Assembly (NCBI GenBank): GCA_001464955.1
Contig: LNEM01000024.1
Coordinates: forward strand, 124,001 to 188,000
Length of the DNA: 64,000 nt
Source of the DNA: Rhizobiales bacterium Ga0077537
Lineage (GTDB): Bacteria > Pseudomonadota > Alphaproteobacteria > Rhizobiales > Hyphomicrobiaceae
Reading direction: 5' to 3'
A program made the translations under genes and the position numbers. Within the stretch, counting starts at the first letter, position 1. Each line of letters starts with the position of its first letter. Positions 48,956-58,156 of the stretch are shown here, piece after piece. Below the pieces are notes generated by a model. The model did not search any database and was not told where the DNA came from. It saw nothing but the letters and a program-made list of their open reading frames with translations.

Positions 48956-49258
48956 TTACGTCCGGCCTAGATCACCCAAGAAGCTCGAGTACCGGGCAAG
49001 CGCGTTCGTCTGCCGGTCATACGGGTTCGTATCGATGATCTGCCGCCACCGTTCCCCAGCAAATGGCGTGGGCGGCGCGGGTTCACCTCGAACCAAGGTT
49101 GCTCGCCGTCCCGACTCAGTTTCATAAATACCGGAGTCGAACACGGGCCATCCCGGCCTTATGGCTGGCCGCGCATACGCGGCCAACACATTCACTTGTG
49201 GTGCTGCCATATACTGACGCGCGGTAGCTAGCGCGTTAGTGCGTACTGGAAAGCACAT
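48956..49258 (-). CDS. possible 100-aa orphan protein
   Basis: A minus-strand frame of lower GC than its neighbours. AAAGG lies 6 bp upstream of ATG 49258, a good ribosome site. The product begins MCFPVRTNALATARQY and has a charged middle (ETESGRRATLVRGEP) and IDTNPYDRQTNALARYSSFLG near the C-terminus. No known family was recognised. It might be a remnant of a mobile element or a true orphan gene. Confidence 0.45.
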   Translation of the reverse strand: MCFPVRTNALATARQYMAAPQVNVLAAYARPAIRPGWPVFDSGIYETESGRRATLVRGEPAPPTPFAGERWRQIIDTNPYDRQTNALARYSSFLGDLGRT

Positions 49259-49777
49259 TTCTGACCTTTCTCATGGGAACCAAGCGACTGGACATGAACG
49301 GCCGATTCGTTCAGATGTTTAGAGTCAAGAGTGATCCAGCCTATCTTCCATCCAGCCTAGACAGCGGGAAGATTGCTTAGATCGTAGCGTCGTCGGTTCT
49401 GGCAGGACCGGCGGCGCACTCTCCTCGCAATTCAACACGATGGACCGTAAGCGATTCTTCCGTCAGCGAAATTTTATTGTCGACGCGCCGCTACCTGTAT
49501 CCGCAGAAATCCACAGCCTTGCAGCGACCGAGGCCGTCGCCAGTGACTTGCCGCGCCTGATCGCCTTTGGTGACGCTGCGGTCGTCCTCACTCCATGACA
49601 CCTCCAGAGCGCATCGGAGCAGTCACGCGTGATCGATCGGACCCCAATGGCCATGTCGGCACCGCCCTCGACACGCTCGGCATCGCCCCAACCCCCATCC
49701 CCGGCGAATTCGACAGACATCGTCCCCGATGGCAGGTTAAAGGCCAGCACTGCCAAAGCCACCAAAGGGAGATCGAG
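49259..49777. other. 519-bp intergenic stretch, no supported gene
   Basis: Lower GC than nearby genes. Two very short plus-strand frames exist (about 35 aa from 49274 and 52 aa from 49440), neither with a ribosome site. The downstream part should hold the promoter of the 49778 gene. Confidence 0.5.
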
Positions 49778-50674
49778 ATGGCAAAAGTCGCATTCATTGG
49801 CCTCGGCGTGATGGGCTACCCCATGGCCGGTCACCTCTTGAAGAAGGGCGGGCACGAACTCACCGTCTACAATCGCACCTACTCCAAGGCCGAAGCCTGG
49901 GTGAAGCAGTACGGCGACGGCAAGGCCGCCCGCACGCCCGCCGAGGCGGCGGCCGGCCAGGACTTCGTGTTCTGCTGCGTCGGCAACGACGACGACCTCC
50001 GCTCCGTCACGGTCGCCAAGGATGGCGCCTTCGAGACGGTCCCCAAGGGCGCCATCTTCATCGACAACACCACGGCCTCGGCCGACGTCGCGCGTGAGCT
50101 TTACGCCACCGCCCGCGACAAGGGCTTCGGCTTCATCGACGCGCCCGTGTCGGGCGGTCAGGCCGGCGCCGAGAACGGCGTGCTCACCGTCATGTGCGGC
50201 GGCGACAAGGCGACGTTCGAGACCGCGCAGCCGGTGATCTCGGCCTACGCCCGCGCCGTCAACCTGATCGGCGAGCCCGGCGCCGGCCAGCTCTGCAAGA
50301 TGGTCAACCAGATCTGCATCGCGGGCGTCGTCGAAGGCCTCGCCGAGGGCATCCATTTCGCCCAGAAGGCCGGCCTCGACATTCCGATGGTGATCGACAC
50401 CATCTCCAAGGGCGCCGCCGGCTCCTGGCAGATGGACAATCGCTGGAAGGCCATGTCCGAGGGCAAGTACGACTTCGGCTTCGCGGTCAACTGGATGCGG
50501 AAGGACCTCGCCATCGCGCTCGCGGAAAGCCGCAAGAACGGCGCCCACCTGCCGATGTCGGCGCTGGTCGACCAGTTCTATTCCGAGGTCCAGCGTCTCG
50601 GCGGCGGCCGCTGGGACACCTGCAGCCTTCTGGCGCGCCTCAACAATCAGAGCGCCGACGCCAAGAAAAGTTGA
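49778..50674 (+). CDS. beta-hydroxyacid dehydrogenase (3-hydroxyisobutyrate dehydrogenase family)
   Basis: NAD(P)-dependent oxidoreductase of 298 aa. The Rossmann motif GLGVMGYPMAGHLLKKG is at residues 8-24. The substrate-binding loop is DAPVSGGQAGAENG, and catalytic Lys lies in GAGQLCKMVNQ. The usual activities are 3-hydroxyisobutyrate dehydrogenase, tartronate semialdehyde reductase or succinic semialdehyde reductase. Which one is not decided here. GGGAGA precedes ATG 49778. A strong hairpin follows. Confidence 0.92.
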   Translation: MAKVAFIGLGVMGYPMAGHLLKKGGHELTVYNRTYSKAEAWVKQYGDGKAARTPAEAAAGQDFVFCCVGNDDDLRSVTVAKDGAFETVPKGAIFIDNTTASADVARELYATARDKGFGFIDAPVSGGQAGAENGVLTVMCGGDKATFETAQPVISAYARAVNLIGEPGAGQLCKMVNQICIAGVVEGLAEGIHFAQKAGLDIPMVIDTISKGAAGSWQMDNRWKAMSEGKYDFGFAVNWMRKDLAIALAESRKNGAHLPMSALVDQFYSEVQRLGGGRWDTCSLLARLNNQSADAKKS

Positions 50675-50685
50675 CGCAAGCGTAA

Positions 50686-50734
50686 AGGGCGCTGCGGAGC
50701 GGCACGCTGAAAATCAGCCGCTCCGCAGCGCCCT
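50686..50734 (+). terminator. long perfect hairpin after the dehydrogenase gene
   Basis: AGGGCGCTGCGGAGCGG (50686-50702) pairs completely with CCGCTCCGCAGCGCCCT (50718-50734), a 17-bp stem. An outer GCGTA/TACGC also matches. There is no U-tract, so the signal may also serve the convergent Sel1 gene. Confidence 0.7.
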
Positions 50735-50815
50735 CTGGGCATACGCTGCACTGCGCTCGAAGATATAGCCGCCAAGTCTGAAGATTGGGTTCGCCGCACC
50801 GGCAACCCGGGCCGC

Positions 50816-51937
50816 CTAATCGAGGAAAGTCTGCTCGCGCCATTCCGCCGCAGCCACGCTCGCCTTTTGCCGCTCCGCGGCCGGCAGCGCCTTGAACGCC
50901 TTCTCCAGCACCTCGTCCTCGACCCCGCCCGCCTTGGCGACGAGATGCCATTTGGCCGCCTCGGCCGCGTCCTTGGCGACGCCGACACCTTGCAGGTAGC
51001 AGCGCGCCAGCCGGTTCTGCGCCACCGCGATCCCCTTCGCCGCCGCCGACCTGAGAAGCTCGGCCCCCCGCCGATGCATCTGCGCCCGAAGCTCCGGCGT
51101 CACCTCGTGGTCGCGCAGCAGAATGACGGCATACTCGACCTCGGCCTCCGGATGCCCCTCGTTGGCCGCCTTGCCGATCCACTTCGCCGCCTCGAAGGCA
51201 TTGGCCTCCGTACCCGTCCCCGTCGCGTAGAGCGAGCCGACGTCGTACATGGCCGCCACGACGCCCTTCTCCGCCGCATAGAGCATGAGCTGGAACCCGC
51301 GCCGCGTGTTCTCGGGCTTCCCGAGACCTGCCAAATAAAGAATGCCGAGGTTGTAGGCGCCCTCCGCATGCCCCGTGATGGCGGCCTTCTCGAACAGCTC
51401 GGCGGCCTTCACGTAATCCTGCTTCACCCCCGTGCCGCGCGCATGCAGGGCCCCGAGCCCGAGCGCCGCCTCCACATCGCCGAGGTCGACGCCGCGCGCA
51501 TACCACTGCGCCGCGAGCCCCGGGTCCTGCGGCACGCCGAGCCCTTCGGCATGAATGCGCGCGACGAGCGTGTGCGCCTGCGGATCGCCCTTCTGCGCCG
51601 CACCCGCTGCGAGCCTGAGCGCCGTCAGATACCGCCCCTGATCGAAGGCGTCGTACGCGGCCTCCGCCCCCTCGGCGCCGACCGGTGCCGTCGACAGCCC
51701 GAGCGTCGCAACCGGCTTGCCGGCCGCAGCTTTCCCTCCGAGCGAGTCCTTCGGCACCTGCGACGGTTCGATGCGCCGGCTCTTCACCTTGGCGCCGCCG
51801 CCACTATCGCCGGCCTTTGACTTGGGCGCGGCCGGTGTAATCCGCTGCTGCCACGAGCTCGTCTCGGCCAGCCCCGGCGCAGCGGTCAGCCCCGCGAGGC
51901 ATAGACCGGCGACCATCGCTCGCGCCAACATCCCCAT
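50816..51937 (-). CDS. exported Sel1-repeat protein
   Basis: A 373-aa protein with an N-terminal signal (AMVAGLCLAGLTAAPGLA). At least six Sel1-like helix pairs run from residue 90 to 330, with motifs such as AHTLVARIHAEGLGVPQD, AALGLGALHARGTGVKQD and YNLGILYLAGLGKPEN. Sel1 repeats act as protein-interaction scaffolds in envelope or signalling complexes. Start ATG 51937 has GAGG upstream. It lies 11 bp after the ThiE-like gene. Confidence 0.88.
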   Translation of the reverse strand: MGMLARAMVAGLCLAGLTAAPGLAETSSWQQRITPAAPKSKAGDSGGGAKVKSRRIEPSQVPKDSLGGKAAAGKPVATLGLSTAPVGAEGAEAAYDAFDQGRYLTALRLAAGAAQKGDPQAHTLVARIHAEGLGVPQDPGLAAQWYARGVDLGDVEAALGLGALHARGTGVKQDYVKAAELFEKAAITGHAEGAYNLGILYLAGLGKPENTRRGFQLMLYAAEKGVVAAMYDVGSLYATGTGTEANAFEAAKWIGKAANEGHPEAEVEYAVILLRDHEVTPELRAQMHRRGAELLRSAAAKGIAVAQNRLARCYLQGVGVAKDAAEAAKWHLVAKAGGVEDEVLEKAFKALPAAERQKASVAAAEWREQTFLD

Positions 51938-51948
51938 ACCGTCGAGCC

Positions 51949-52623
51949 TCACTCTGGTTCGGTCTCGTCCCCGCCCCCGGCCATCGCGTCGCGCCACGAC
52001 TGCGCTACGGCAACGGCGTCGGCGCCCGTCATGCCGGTCGGGATCTCCAGCGAGACGAAATCCGCGCCCGCATCAGCAAGATGGGCCGCCTGTTCCGGCG
52101 TCGGGCAATCGAGCGCCACGCACGGGATCTCGAAGATCTCGGACCACCAGCCGATAAGCTCGATCTGGCGCTCGAACGCGGTCTCCCGCTCCTTGACGAA
52201 GCCCGGCACGCCGAACGCCACGTAATCCGCTCCTGCCTCGCCGAGCGCCATGGCGTCGTGCCGCGTGCGCCCAGCGTCCGCGCCGACGATCGCCCGCCCG
52301 CCGGCCACAGCCCGCGCCTCTTCGTAGCGCGCGGCGATATCGTCGCCGGCGCTGACGTGAACTCCGTCCGCCTTGACCGTCCGCGCCAGCCGCGCGTCAT
52401 CCCGGATGAGCATCGCCGCGCCGCCCGCCTGCCCGATCGAGATCAGCGGCAGCACGTCACCTGCTGCCATCTCGCGCCCATCCGGCGACGCCAGCACGAC
52501 CGACGCAACCGGTACGGCCGCCATCACGGCCTTGAGCCGCTCCACCGCGCCTTCCCCGACGATCAGCGTCACCAGGAGCTCGGTCTTCGCTCCGGCATCG
52601 GACGCCCCGCGTGTCGCACTCAT
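51949..52623 (-). CDS. thiamine phosphate synthase-like (ThiE/TenI fold) protein
   Basis: A 224-aa TIM-barrel protein with features of the thiamine-phosphate synthase family: AMLIRDDARLARTVKADGVHVS is the barrel segment with the conserved GVHVS. GGRAIVGADAGRTRHDA takes the place of the normal GxSxH motif, and GEAGADYVAFGVPGF is the later part. The substitutions suggest TenI-like or another role rather than true ThiE. The start ATG 52623 has GGAAGG upstream, and the longer frame runs into the ctrA terminator. Confidence 0.78.
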   Translation of the reverse strand: MSATRGASDAGAKTELLVTLIVGEGAVERLKAVMAAVPVASVVLASPDGREMAAGDVLPLISIGQAGGAAMLIRDDARLARTVKADGVHVSAGDDIAARYEEARAVAGGRAIVGADAGRTRHDAMALGEAGADYVAFGVPGFVKERETAFERQIELIGWWSEIFEIPCVALDCPTPEQAAHLADAGADFVSLEIPTGMTGADAVAVAQSWRDAMAGGGDETEPE

Positions 52624-52758
52624 ATCTTCGCCTTCCGAGATGGCACTGAGCCGTGACGCCGCCCTATCGAGATCAATTGCGGCAAAACCGTGAGGCCGCG
52701 CACCGGGCGCCGCGCCTCCCTGTGCCATATCGAGGAACGGCGGCATCCGACGCAAACG

Positions 52759-52781
52759 AAAAGGGAGCCGCAAGGGCTCCC
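52759..52781 (-). terminator. intrinsic terminator of ctrA
   Basis: On the minus strand GGGAGCC-CTTGC-GGCTCCC forms a 7-bp stem and is followed by TTTT (52759-52762). It lies 46 bp downstream of the ctrA stop. Confidence 0.85.
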
Positions 52782-52826
52782 ATAATCGTCTCGGAGGATG
52801 TCTGGGCGTGGGCCGGGCGGCCTGCG

Positions 52827-53525
52827 TCAGGCTGCCACGGTACCTTCGTCGGCCGGATCGCGAAGCACGTAGCCGCGTCCCCAGACCGTCTCGATGTAAT
52901 GCTTGCCGCCCGTGGCCGTCTGCAGCTTCTTGCGCAGCTTGCAGATGAACACGTCGATGATCTTGAGTTCCGGCTCGTCCATGCCGCCGTAGAGATGATT
53001 GAGGAACATCTCCTTGGTGAGCGTGGTGCCCTTCCTGAGGGAGAGCAGCTCGAGCATCTGGTACTCTTTGCCGGTGAGATGCACGCGCTGATTGTTGACC
53101 TCGACCGTCTTCGTGTCGAGATTCACTCTCAGCTCGCCCGTCTCGATGACGGACTGAGCATGCCCCTTCGAACGGCGTACGATTGCGTGAATGCGGGCCA
53201 CCAACTCGTCCTTGTGGAACGGCTTGGTCATGTAGTCGTCGGCACCAAAACCAAGCCCTTTGACCTTGTCGTCGATCTGAGCCAGACCGGAGAGGATCAG
53301 GATCGGCGTCTGCACCTTCGCGACCCGGAGCGACTTGAGAACATCGTAGCCGCTCATGTCGGGGAGGTTAATGTCAAGCAAGATGATATCATAATCATAG
53401 AGCTTGCCAAGATCTACACCCTCCTCACCAAGATCGGTGGTATAGACATTGAATCCTTCCGACTGCAGCATCAGCTCGATGCTTTGCGCCGTCGCATTGT
53501 CGTCCTCGATCAGAAGGACCCGCAT
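52827..53525 (-). CDS. ctrA: cell cycle response regulator CtrA
   Basis: Master transcription factor of the alphaproteobacterial cell cycle, activated by the CckA-ChpT phosphorelay. The 232-aa protein has an OmpR-type receiver (residues 1-118) with acidic pocket EDD (7-9), phosphorylation site Asp51 in [15 protein letters not shown], and Lys in YMTKPF. The DNA-binding domain (125-228) has [19 protein letters not shown], the recognition region [14 protein letters not shown] and [13 protein letters not shown]. The C-terminal tail ends in AA, as in the CtrA degradation signal. It is followed by an intrinsic terminator. It presumably controls fliJ and many other genes. Confidence 0.98.
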   Translation of the reverse strand: MRVLLIEDDNATAQSIELMLQSEGFNVYTTDLGEEGVDLGKLYDYDIILLDINLPDMSGYDVLKSLRVAKVQTPILILSGLAQIDDKVKGLGFGADDYMTKPFHKDELVARIHAIVRRSKGHAQSVIETGELRVNLDTKTVEVNNQRVHLTGKEYQMLELLSLRKGTTLTKEMFLNHLYGGMDEPELKIIDVFICKLRKKLQTATGGKHYIETVWGRGYVLRDPADEGTVAA

Positions 53526-54240
53526 GCTTTCCTCTCTTCTCCGGCTTTCGCCGGACCCACTGCCCCGAGCCTAGCCGCATCGCCGCCCGACGATGCCGTT
53601 CATGAATTCGAAATGTAAGTTTCAGAGGTTAACAAACCCCTGACTCGACGAGGCCACTCGTTACCGTCCGACGACGGACCGAAAGCCCCGGCAAGAGCCA
53701 GCCGATCGCTGCGGCAGAGGCATGAACCCACCCCTGACGCGAGACGCTCGCTCAGCTGACACACACATTTCGACTTGGATTTACTCTGGAGAGGGCTCCG
53801 GACGTGCCACCCCGACCGCACCGGACCCGACCGACTATACAGTGGATCAATAGCTGATTTGCGCTTTTGTCCCTAGCCGAATGTGGGGGCATCGAATCCG
53901 ATTCGACGAAAGCTTCGTGTCATGGGGCGGAGCGGCCACGCCCCTCGGCCGCTCCCGTTTCGGGACCGGGATCCGGCCCGTCCGTGCGTTCGTCCCACCC
54001 CGGCACACCTGTCAATCCGGGATTGAACAATGCTTCACGGCAATTTAAGTGGCGCTGGTGCAGATTGTCGTGGTCGAGACCCGGCACTTCCCTAGCAGGG
54101 CGCTGGTCGATGCCAGGTATGGACCCGCCGTACGCAACGATAGTCTTGCGAAGTGTAAACAACCCGTCGTAAATGGGTGGCACGAAACTTGAATTTGCGG
54201 TTCGGCGTTGAGTTGATCGAGCGAGTGGGGGTACTGCGTA
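53526..54240. promoter_or_regulatory. 715-bp ctrA-fliJ regulatory region with GANTC sites
   Basis: No gene is supported here. It contains CcrM-type GANTC sites at GACTC (near 53642), GAATC (53894-53898) and GATTC (53900-53904); the latter two form a palindrome. A CtrA-like half-site TTAACC on the minus strand lies near 53632. A TATACA-like -10 (about 53836) and a sigma-54-like motif are also present. In Caulobacter the ctrA P1 promoter has a GANTC site, which fits this arrangement. Confidence 0.6.
54178..54193 (+). promoter_or_regulatory. sigma-54-like promoter motif upstream of fliJ
   Basis: TGGCACGAAACTTGAA matches the TGGCACGNNNNTTGCW consensus at all but the -12 C. It lies 48 bp before the fliJ ATG. 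Not proven; not all Rhizobiales flagellar genes use sigma-54. Confidence 0.35.
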
Positions 54241-54624
54241 ATGAGACCACGAGAGAGCGCTCTGCGTCTGATGCGGTTTGAAGCGCGCGAGAAGGCACGC
54301 AAGGTCTCCGACCTTGAATCCATGATTCGCGAATTCGAATCGATGGCTGACGATCTGAACCGTCAGATCTCGAACGAGGAGGAGCGGACCGGCGTCCGCG
54401 ATCCCCAGCATTTTTCCTATTCGACGTTCGCCAAGGCGGCACGCCAGCGGCGCGACAATCTTCAGCTCTCCGTGGATGATCTGCGGGCCAAGCTGTCGAT
54501 CGCCGAGGAAGAGCGCGACGCCGCGACCGAGGATCTGGCCAAGGCCGAGACCCCCGAAACGCGCGAAGTGACACCCCGCGGCCGCCGTATGGGTGAGCGG
54601 AACCCGGACGCGCTCGCGAGCTGA
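54241..54624 (+). CDS. fliJ: FliJ-like flagellar export chaperone
   Basis: A 127-aa coiled-coil protein. The alphaproteobacterial FliJ pattern is visible: LRLMRFEAREKARKVSDLESMI, then LNRQISNEEERTGVRDPQHF and YSTFAKAARQRRDNL. FliJ escorts subunits to the FliI-FliH export ATPase. FliI is usually adjacent but is not in this window. It is divergent from ctrA, as in several Rhizobiales. GGGGG lies about 10 bp before ATG 54241. Confidence 0.78.
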   Translation: MRPRESALRLMRFEAREKARKVSDLESMIREFESMADDLNRQISNEEERTGVRDPQHFSYSTFAKAARQRRDNLQLSVDDLRAKLSIAEEERDAATEDLAKAETPETREVTPRGRRMGERNPDALAS

Positions 54625-54808
54625 CGCACCGGGATTGCAACTAGTCCAGCAACGCCCCGCCATCGGCGGCGGCGTTGTTCCCAGATGAGACGCATGGGCC
54701 GCGCGCCACGCGTGCCATGTTGATGCAGGCCGCTCACGGCTTGCGAAAACCCCGGTCTCCTGAAATTGTCGCGCCGTCCTGAATCATCAGTGCGGCACAA
54801 TCCGAACG

Positions 54809-55432
54809 ATGCTCCCGATCCGCCCGACCGCCATCGTCGTTGCCGCCGCGTTCGCGATGGCGCTGTCGGGCTGCGCCGGAAATCCCCTGTCGCTTCCGGC
54901 CGTCACCGCGGCGCTCGACACCCGCCCGCCTTCATTGACGGTGCACTCCAAAGATCCGCCGGCCGAGGCGTACTCCCGCATCGCACGCGGCGCTCTTCGC
55001 TGCTGGTTCGGCCCCGAGGGTTCGCTGAAGCGCACCCACATCTTCAACGCCCGCGTCGATCCACCGTCGAAGGGAGGCTCTGCCGAGATCGTCGTCCAGA
55101 CCCGCGAGCCCGGCCAGACCGGCACGACGAATGGCAGCCTGCGCGCTTTCTCCGTCTCATTCGAGCCCAACGCCAACGGCTCACTCATCGAAACGCGGAA
55201 TGTCCGCTTCCCTGAGGACCTCGCGGCCGGCATGTCTGCCGACGTCGCACGCTGGAACTCGGGAAAGGACGGTTGCGCCGTCATCGGCACCGGCGGTTGG
55301 GCGGCTGGCCCGCCACCGCCCCCCGCTCCGGAAAGCAAGAAGAAGCAGAAGCCCCGGAAGGCGAAAGCGCCCCCCAAGGCCACCCCGACGGCCGCCCCTC
55401 CGTCGCAGTCGAAGCAACCCGCATCCCGTTAG
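54809..55432 (+). CDS. predicted lipoprotein
   Basis: A 207-aa precursor with lipobox ALSGC (Cys22). The mature domain (about 30-160) has a conserved-looking ALRCWFGPEGSLKRTHIFNARVDP and a later NSGKDGCAVIG. A basic Pro/Lys/Ala-rich tail (APESKKKQKPRKAKAPPK) follows, which could contact the peptidoglycan or other anionic polymers. Not a recognised named family. It converges on the Mo-hydroxylase gene with 15 bp between. Confidence 0.75.
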   Translation: MLPIRPTAIVVAAAFAMALSGCAGNPLSLPAVTAALDTRPPSLTVHSKDPPAEAYSRIARGALRCWFGPEGSLKRTHIFNARVDPPSKGGSAEIVVQTREPGQTGTTNGSLRAFSVSFEPNANGSLIETRNVRFPEDLAAGMSADVARWNSGKDGCAVIGTGGWAAGPPPPPAPESKKKQKPRKAKAPPKATPTAAPPSQSKQPASR

Positions 55433-55447
55433 GCCCCGAGTTGGCCC

Positions 55448-57757
55448 TCAGCCCGTCCTCGCCTTCGCCGCGTGGATCTGAGCCCAGACCCGGGCTGGCG
55501 TCGCCGGCATCTCCACGTGATGCACGCCGAGCGGCGCCAGCGCGTCGCTGATCGCATTGATGACGGCGACCATAGATCCGACCGTCCCGGCTTCGCCGAC
55601 GCCCTTGACGCCGAGCGGGTTGACCTTGGTCGGCACCGGCCGCGTGCTGATGTCGACGCTCGGCATGTCGTCGGCCCTCGGCATCAGGTAATCCATGAAC
55701 GAGCCCGTCACGAGTTGCCCGCTGTCCGGGTCGTACCGGATCTCCTCGCCCAGCGCCTGCCCGACGCCCATCGCCACGCCACCCTGGATCTGTCCGTGCG
55801 CCAGCTTGGCATTGAGCACGTTGCCGATGTCCTCGACGATCGTATAGCGCACGATCCGCGTCACACCGGTCTCCGGATCGACCTCCACCTCGCACACGTG
55901 GCAGCCGTTCGGGAACGTCACGGTCGTCGGCGCGAAGATGCCCTCCTCGACCAGTCCTGCAGGATCGAGCGCCGCTGCCCGGGCCGCCACCTCGGCGAGA
56001 CTGACGGCACGATTGGTGCCCTTGAGCGGGAATTGCCCGTCCGCGAACGCGACGTCGTCCGGGTTCGCGCCGAGCATGTCGGCCGCGATCGCCCGTCCGC
56101 GTGCGATCACCTTGTCGAGTGCGATGGTGGTGGCCGCTCCACCGACCGAAGCCGCTGAAGAGCCGCCGTTGCCACGCCCCTCCGGCAGGTTGTCTGTATC
56201 GCCGAACGCATAGTCGATCTGCTCGCGCCCGACCCCGAGCCGTGACGCGACCAGCTCCACCATCATGGTCTCGAGCCCTTGCCCCGTGGACATCGCGCCC
56301 GCCGCCACCTTGACCCGGCCGTCCGCACCGACCGAGATCCGCGTCATGTCGCGCGCTGGCTTGGAGAACGGCCCGCCCGCAACCTCGATCGGATTGGCGT
56401 ATCCGATGCCGCGCAGGAGCCCCTTTGCGCGGGCCTGTTCGCGCCGTGCCGCAAACCCGGCCCGGTCGGCTTTTCGCGCTGCCTCGAGCATGTTGCCTTC
56501 GAACTCGCCGCAGTCGTAGGTGAAGACGAAACCCGTATCGTAGGGCATCGCCGCCGGGGCGACGAGGTTGCGCCGCCGCATCTCGAAGGCGTCGATGCCG
56601 AGTTCCAGCGCCGCGAGATCCATAAGCCGTTCGATGGTGTAGGTCGCCTCCGGCCGACCCGCGCCCCGGTAGGGCGCATTCGTCATCGTGTTCGTGAACA
56701 CGCCCGTGATCGTCGCCGAGATGGCCGGAATTCGATAGACGCCCGCGATCCCCCCGATGTTGTTGACCATGAAAAGCGAGCGGAGCGACGTGTATGCGCC
56801 CGCATTGACGGTGAAGTCCGCTTCCAGCGCCAGCAGCCGCCCCTCCCCGTCGAACGCGAGCGCCGCTTCGACGCCCATGTCCCGGCCGTGGTCGTCGGCG
56901 AGGAAGCTCTCCCGCCTGTCAGAAATCCAGCGCACCGGACGGCCGAGACGCCGTGCCGCGAACAGCACCAGGACGTCCTCCGGATAAGCGCCGCTCTTCA
57001 TGCCGAACGATCCGCCGACATCGCCGGCGATCACGCGGACCTGGGCTGGCGGCACCCGCATCACCTTGGCGATACCGTCGCGGAGCGCATGCGGACTCTG
57101 GTTCGCCGCATGGAGAACGAGCCGCCCGCCTTCGTCGACGAGCCCGATCGCCCCTCTGGGCTCGAGGCTGAGTGCATTGACGCGGCTTACATGCGACGAG
57201 AACCGCACGGTTCGGGCAGACGTCATCGCCGCCTGCGTCTTTGTCCGGTCGCCCTTTTCCCACGTGTAGGCGATGTTCCGTTCGGCGCCCTCCCAGAGGC
57301 TCGGCGCCGAAGCCTCGAGCGCGGCCTTGGCCGTGACGACCGCCGGCAGATCGTCGGTCTCCACCTGCACGAGGTCTGCCGCTGTCTCGGCCGCGGCTCG
57401 GCTTTCCGCCACCACGAAGGCGACAGGTTCGCCGATGCATCGGATCATGCCACGTGCCAGAACCGGCCTGCGTGCTTTCGGCGCCGGCTGCCCGTTGCCG
57501 CCCTTGAGCGCGATGTCGCAGGGAAAGTCGTCGATGCCGTCGGCCGCGATTTCGGCAGCCGTGAAGACGCCGACGACTCCCGGCACGGCCATGGCGTCCC
57601 GCGTGTCGATACGGCCGAGGCGCGCATGCCCGACCTGCGCCCTCACGACCACCCCGGTGAGCATCTTCGCTGGCGCCAGATCGCTGACGTAGCGCCCCGC
57701 TCCGCGGATCAGGCGATCGTCCTCGATGCGCCCCTGGAACTCGGCCCACTTCTGCAT
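55448..57757 (-). CDS. xanthine dehydrogenase-family molybdopterin-binding large subunit
   Basis: Catalytic subunit of the molybdenum hydroxylase family, 769 aa. The N-terminal domain has GEPVAFVVAESRAAAETAADL. The Mo-cofactor regions follow: GGSFGMKSGAYPEDVLVLFAA, APYRGAGRPEATYTIERLMD and GAMSTGQGLETM. KGVGEAGTVGSM near the C-terminus carries the catalytic Glu. YRGAGR fits the form-II CoxL-like group, not true CO dehydrogenase (which has the CSFR motif). No FAD or 2Fe-2S subunit genes are adjacent. ATG 57757 was chosen by homology to the usual N-terminus. Confidence 0.9.
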   Translation of the reverse strand: MQKWAEFQGRIEDDRLIRGAGRYVSDLAPAKMLTGVVVRAQVGHARLGRIDTRDAMAVPGVVGVFTAAEIAADGIDDFPCDIALKGGNGQPAPKARRPVLARGMIRCIGEPVAFVVAESRAAAETAADLVQVETDDLPAVVTAKAALEASAPSLWEGAERNIAYTWEKGDRTKTQAAMTSARTVRFSSHVSRVNALSLEPRGAIGLVDEGGRLVLHAANQSPHALRDGIAKVMRVPPAQVRVIAGDVGGSFGMKSGAYPEDVLVLFAARRLGRPVRWISDRRESFLADDHGRDMGVEAALAFDGEGRLLALEADFTVNAGAYTSLRSLFMVNNIGGIAGVYRIPAISATITGVFTNTMTNAPYRGAGRPEATYTIERLMDLAALELGIDAFEMRRRNLVAPAAMPYDTGFVFTYDCGEFEGNMLEAARKADRAGFAARREQARAKGLLRGIGYANPIEVAGGPFSKPARDMTRISVGADGRVKVAAGAMSTGQGLETMMVELVASRLGVGREQIDYAFGDTDNLPEGRGNGGSSAASVGGAATTIALDKVIARGRAIAADMLGANPDDVAFADGQFPLKGTNRAVSLAEVAARAAALDPAGLVEEGIFAPTTVTFPNGCHVCEVEVDPETGVTRIVRYTIVEDIGNVLNAKLAHGQIQGGVAMGVGQALGEEIRYDPDSGQLVTGSFMDYLMPRADDMPSVDISTRPVPTKVNPLGVKGVGEAGTVGSMVAVINAISDALAPLGVHHVEMPATPARVWAQIHAAKARTG

Positions 57758-58156
57758 GACGACCTCGATGTTCGGCTGTTGTCGGCCTGCGGCGGACGGA
57801 CCGCACCGCGAGGCCTGCTGTGCTGCGATGGCCGTCAGGATGAGCACGGCCCGCCGTTGCCCGCAAGTCGCGCGGCCCCCCGGCGGCAACCACAAAACCG
57901 TTGCCCATCGAATTCGGGAACCAGATGCGCTATTGGAACGTTGATCCGCCGACAGATCAGCAGTGCTCGTATAACGGGCAGAACTGATTCAACCGGGCCA
58001 GAGGTAATCAGATGCCGGATTAGGGCTAGAACGTGAGAGCGAGTTGCGTCGCAGGCTTGGATCGGCGCGCGGAATTGCCGGTCGCTGGTCCGAGTGATGG
58101 GCTCCTATCGGAGAGCGGAAAGCATTGCTGAACGACTGGAATCGACGGGGAAAGCC
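57758..58156. other. intergenic region with no supported gene
   Basis: About 400 bp between the divergent Mo-hydroxylase and XRE genes. It contains two GANTC sites (GATTC near 57982, GAATC near 58138) and should hold the promoters. A longer start of the XRE frame (58094) reads into it but looks unnecessary. Confidence 0.5.

Noticed and set aside
48990-49050. tRNA-like GGGTTCG sequence near 49023
   Set aside because: No cloverleaf could be built and the sequence fits the minus-strand reading frame.
49274-49381. 35-aa plus-strand frame starting MGTKRLDMNGRF
   Set aside because: No ribosome site upstream and no evidence of conservation.
49440-49598. 52-aa plus-strand frame starting MDRKRFFRQRNF
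   Set aside because: No ribosome site, no recognised family, short, and in a low-GC gap.
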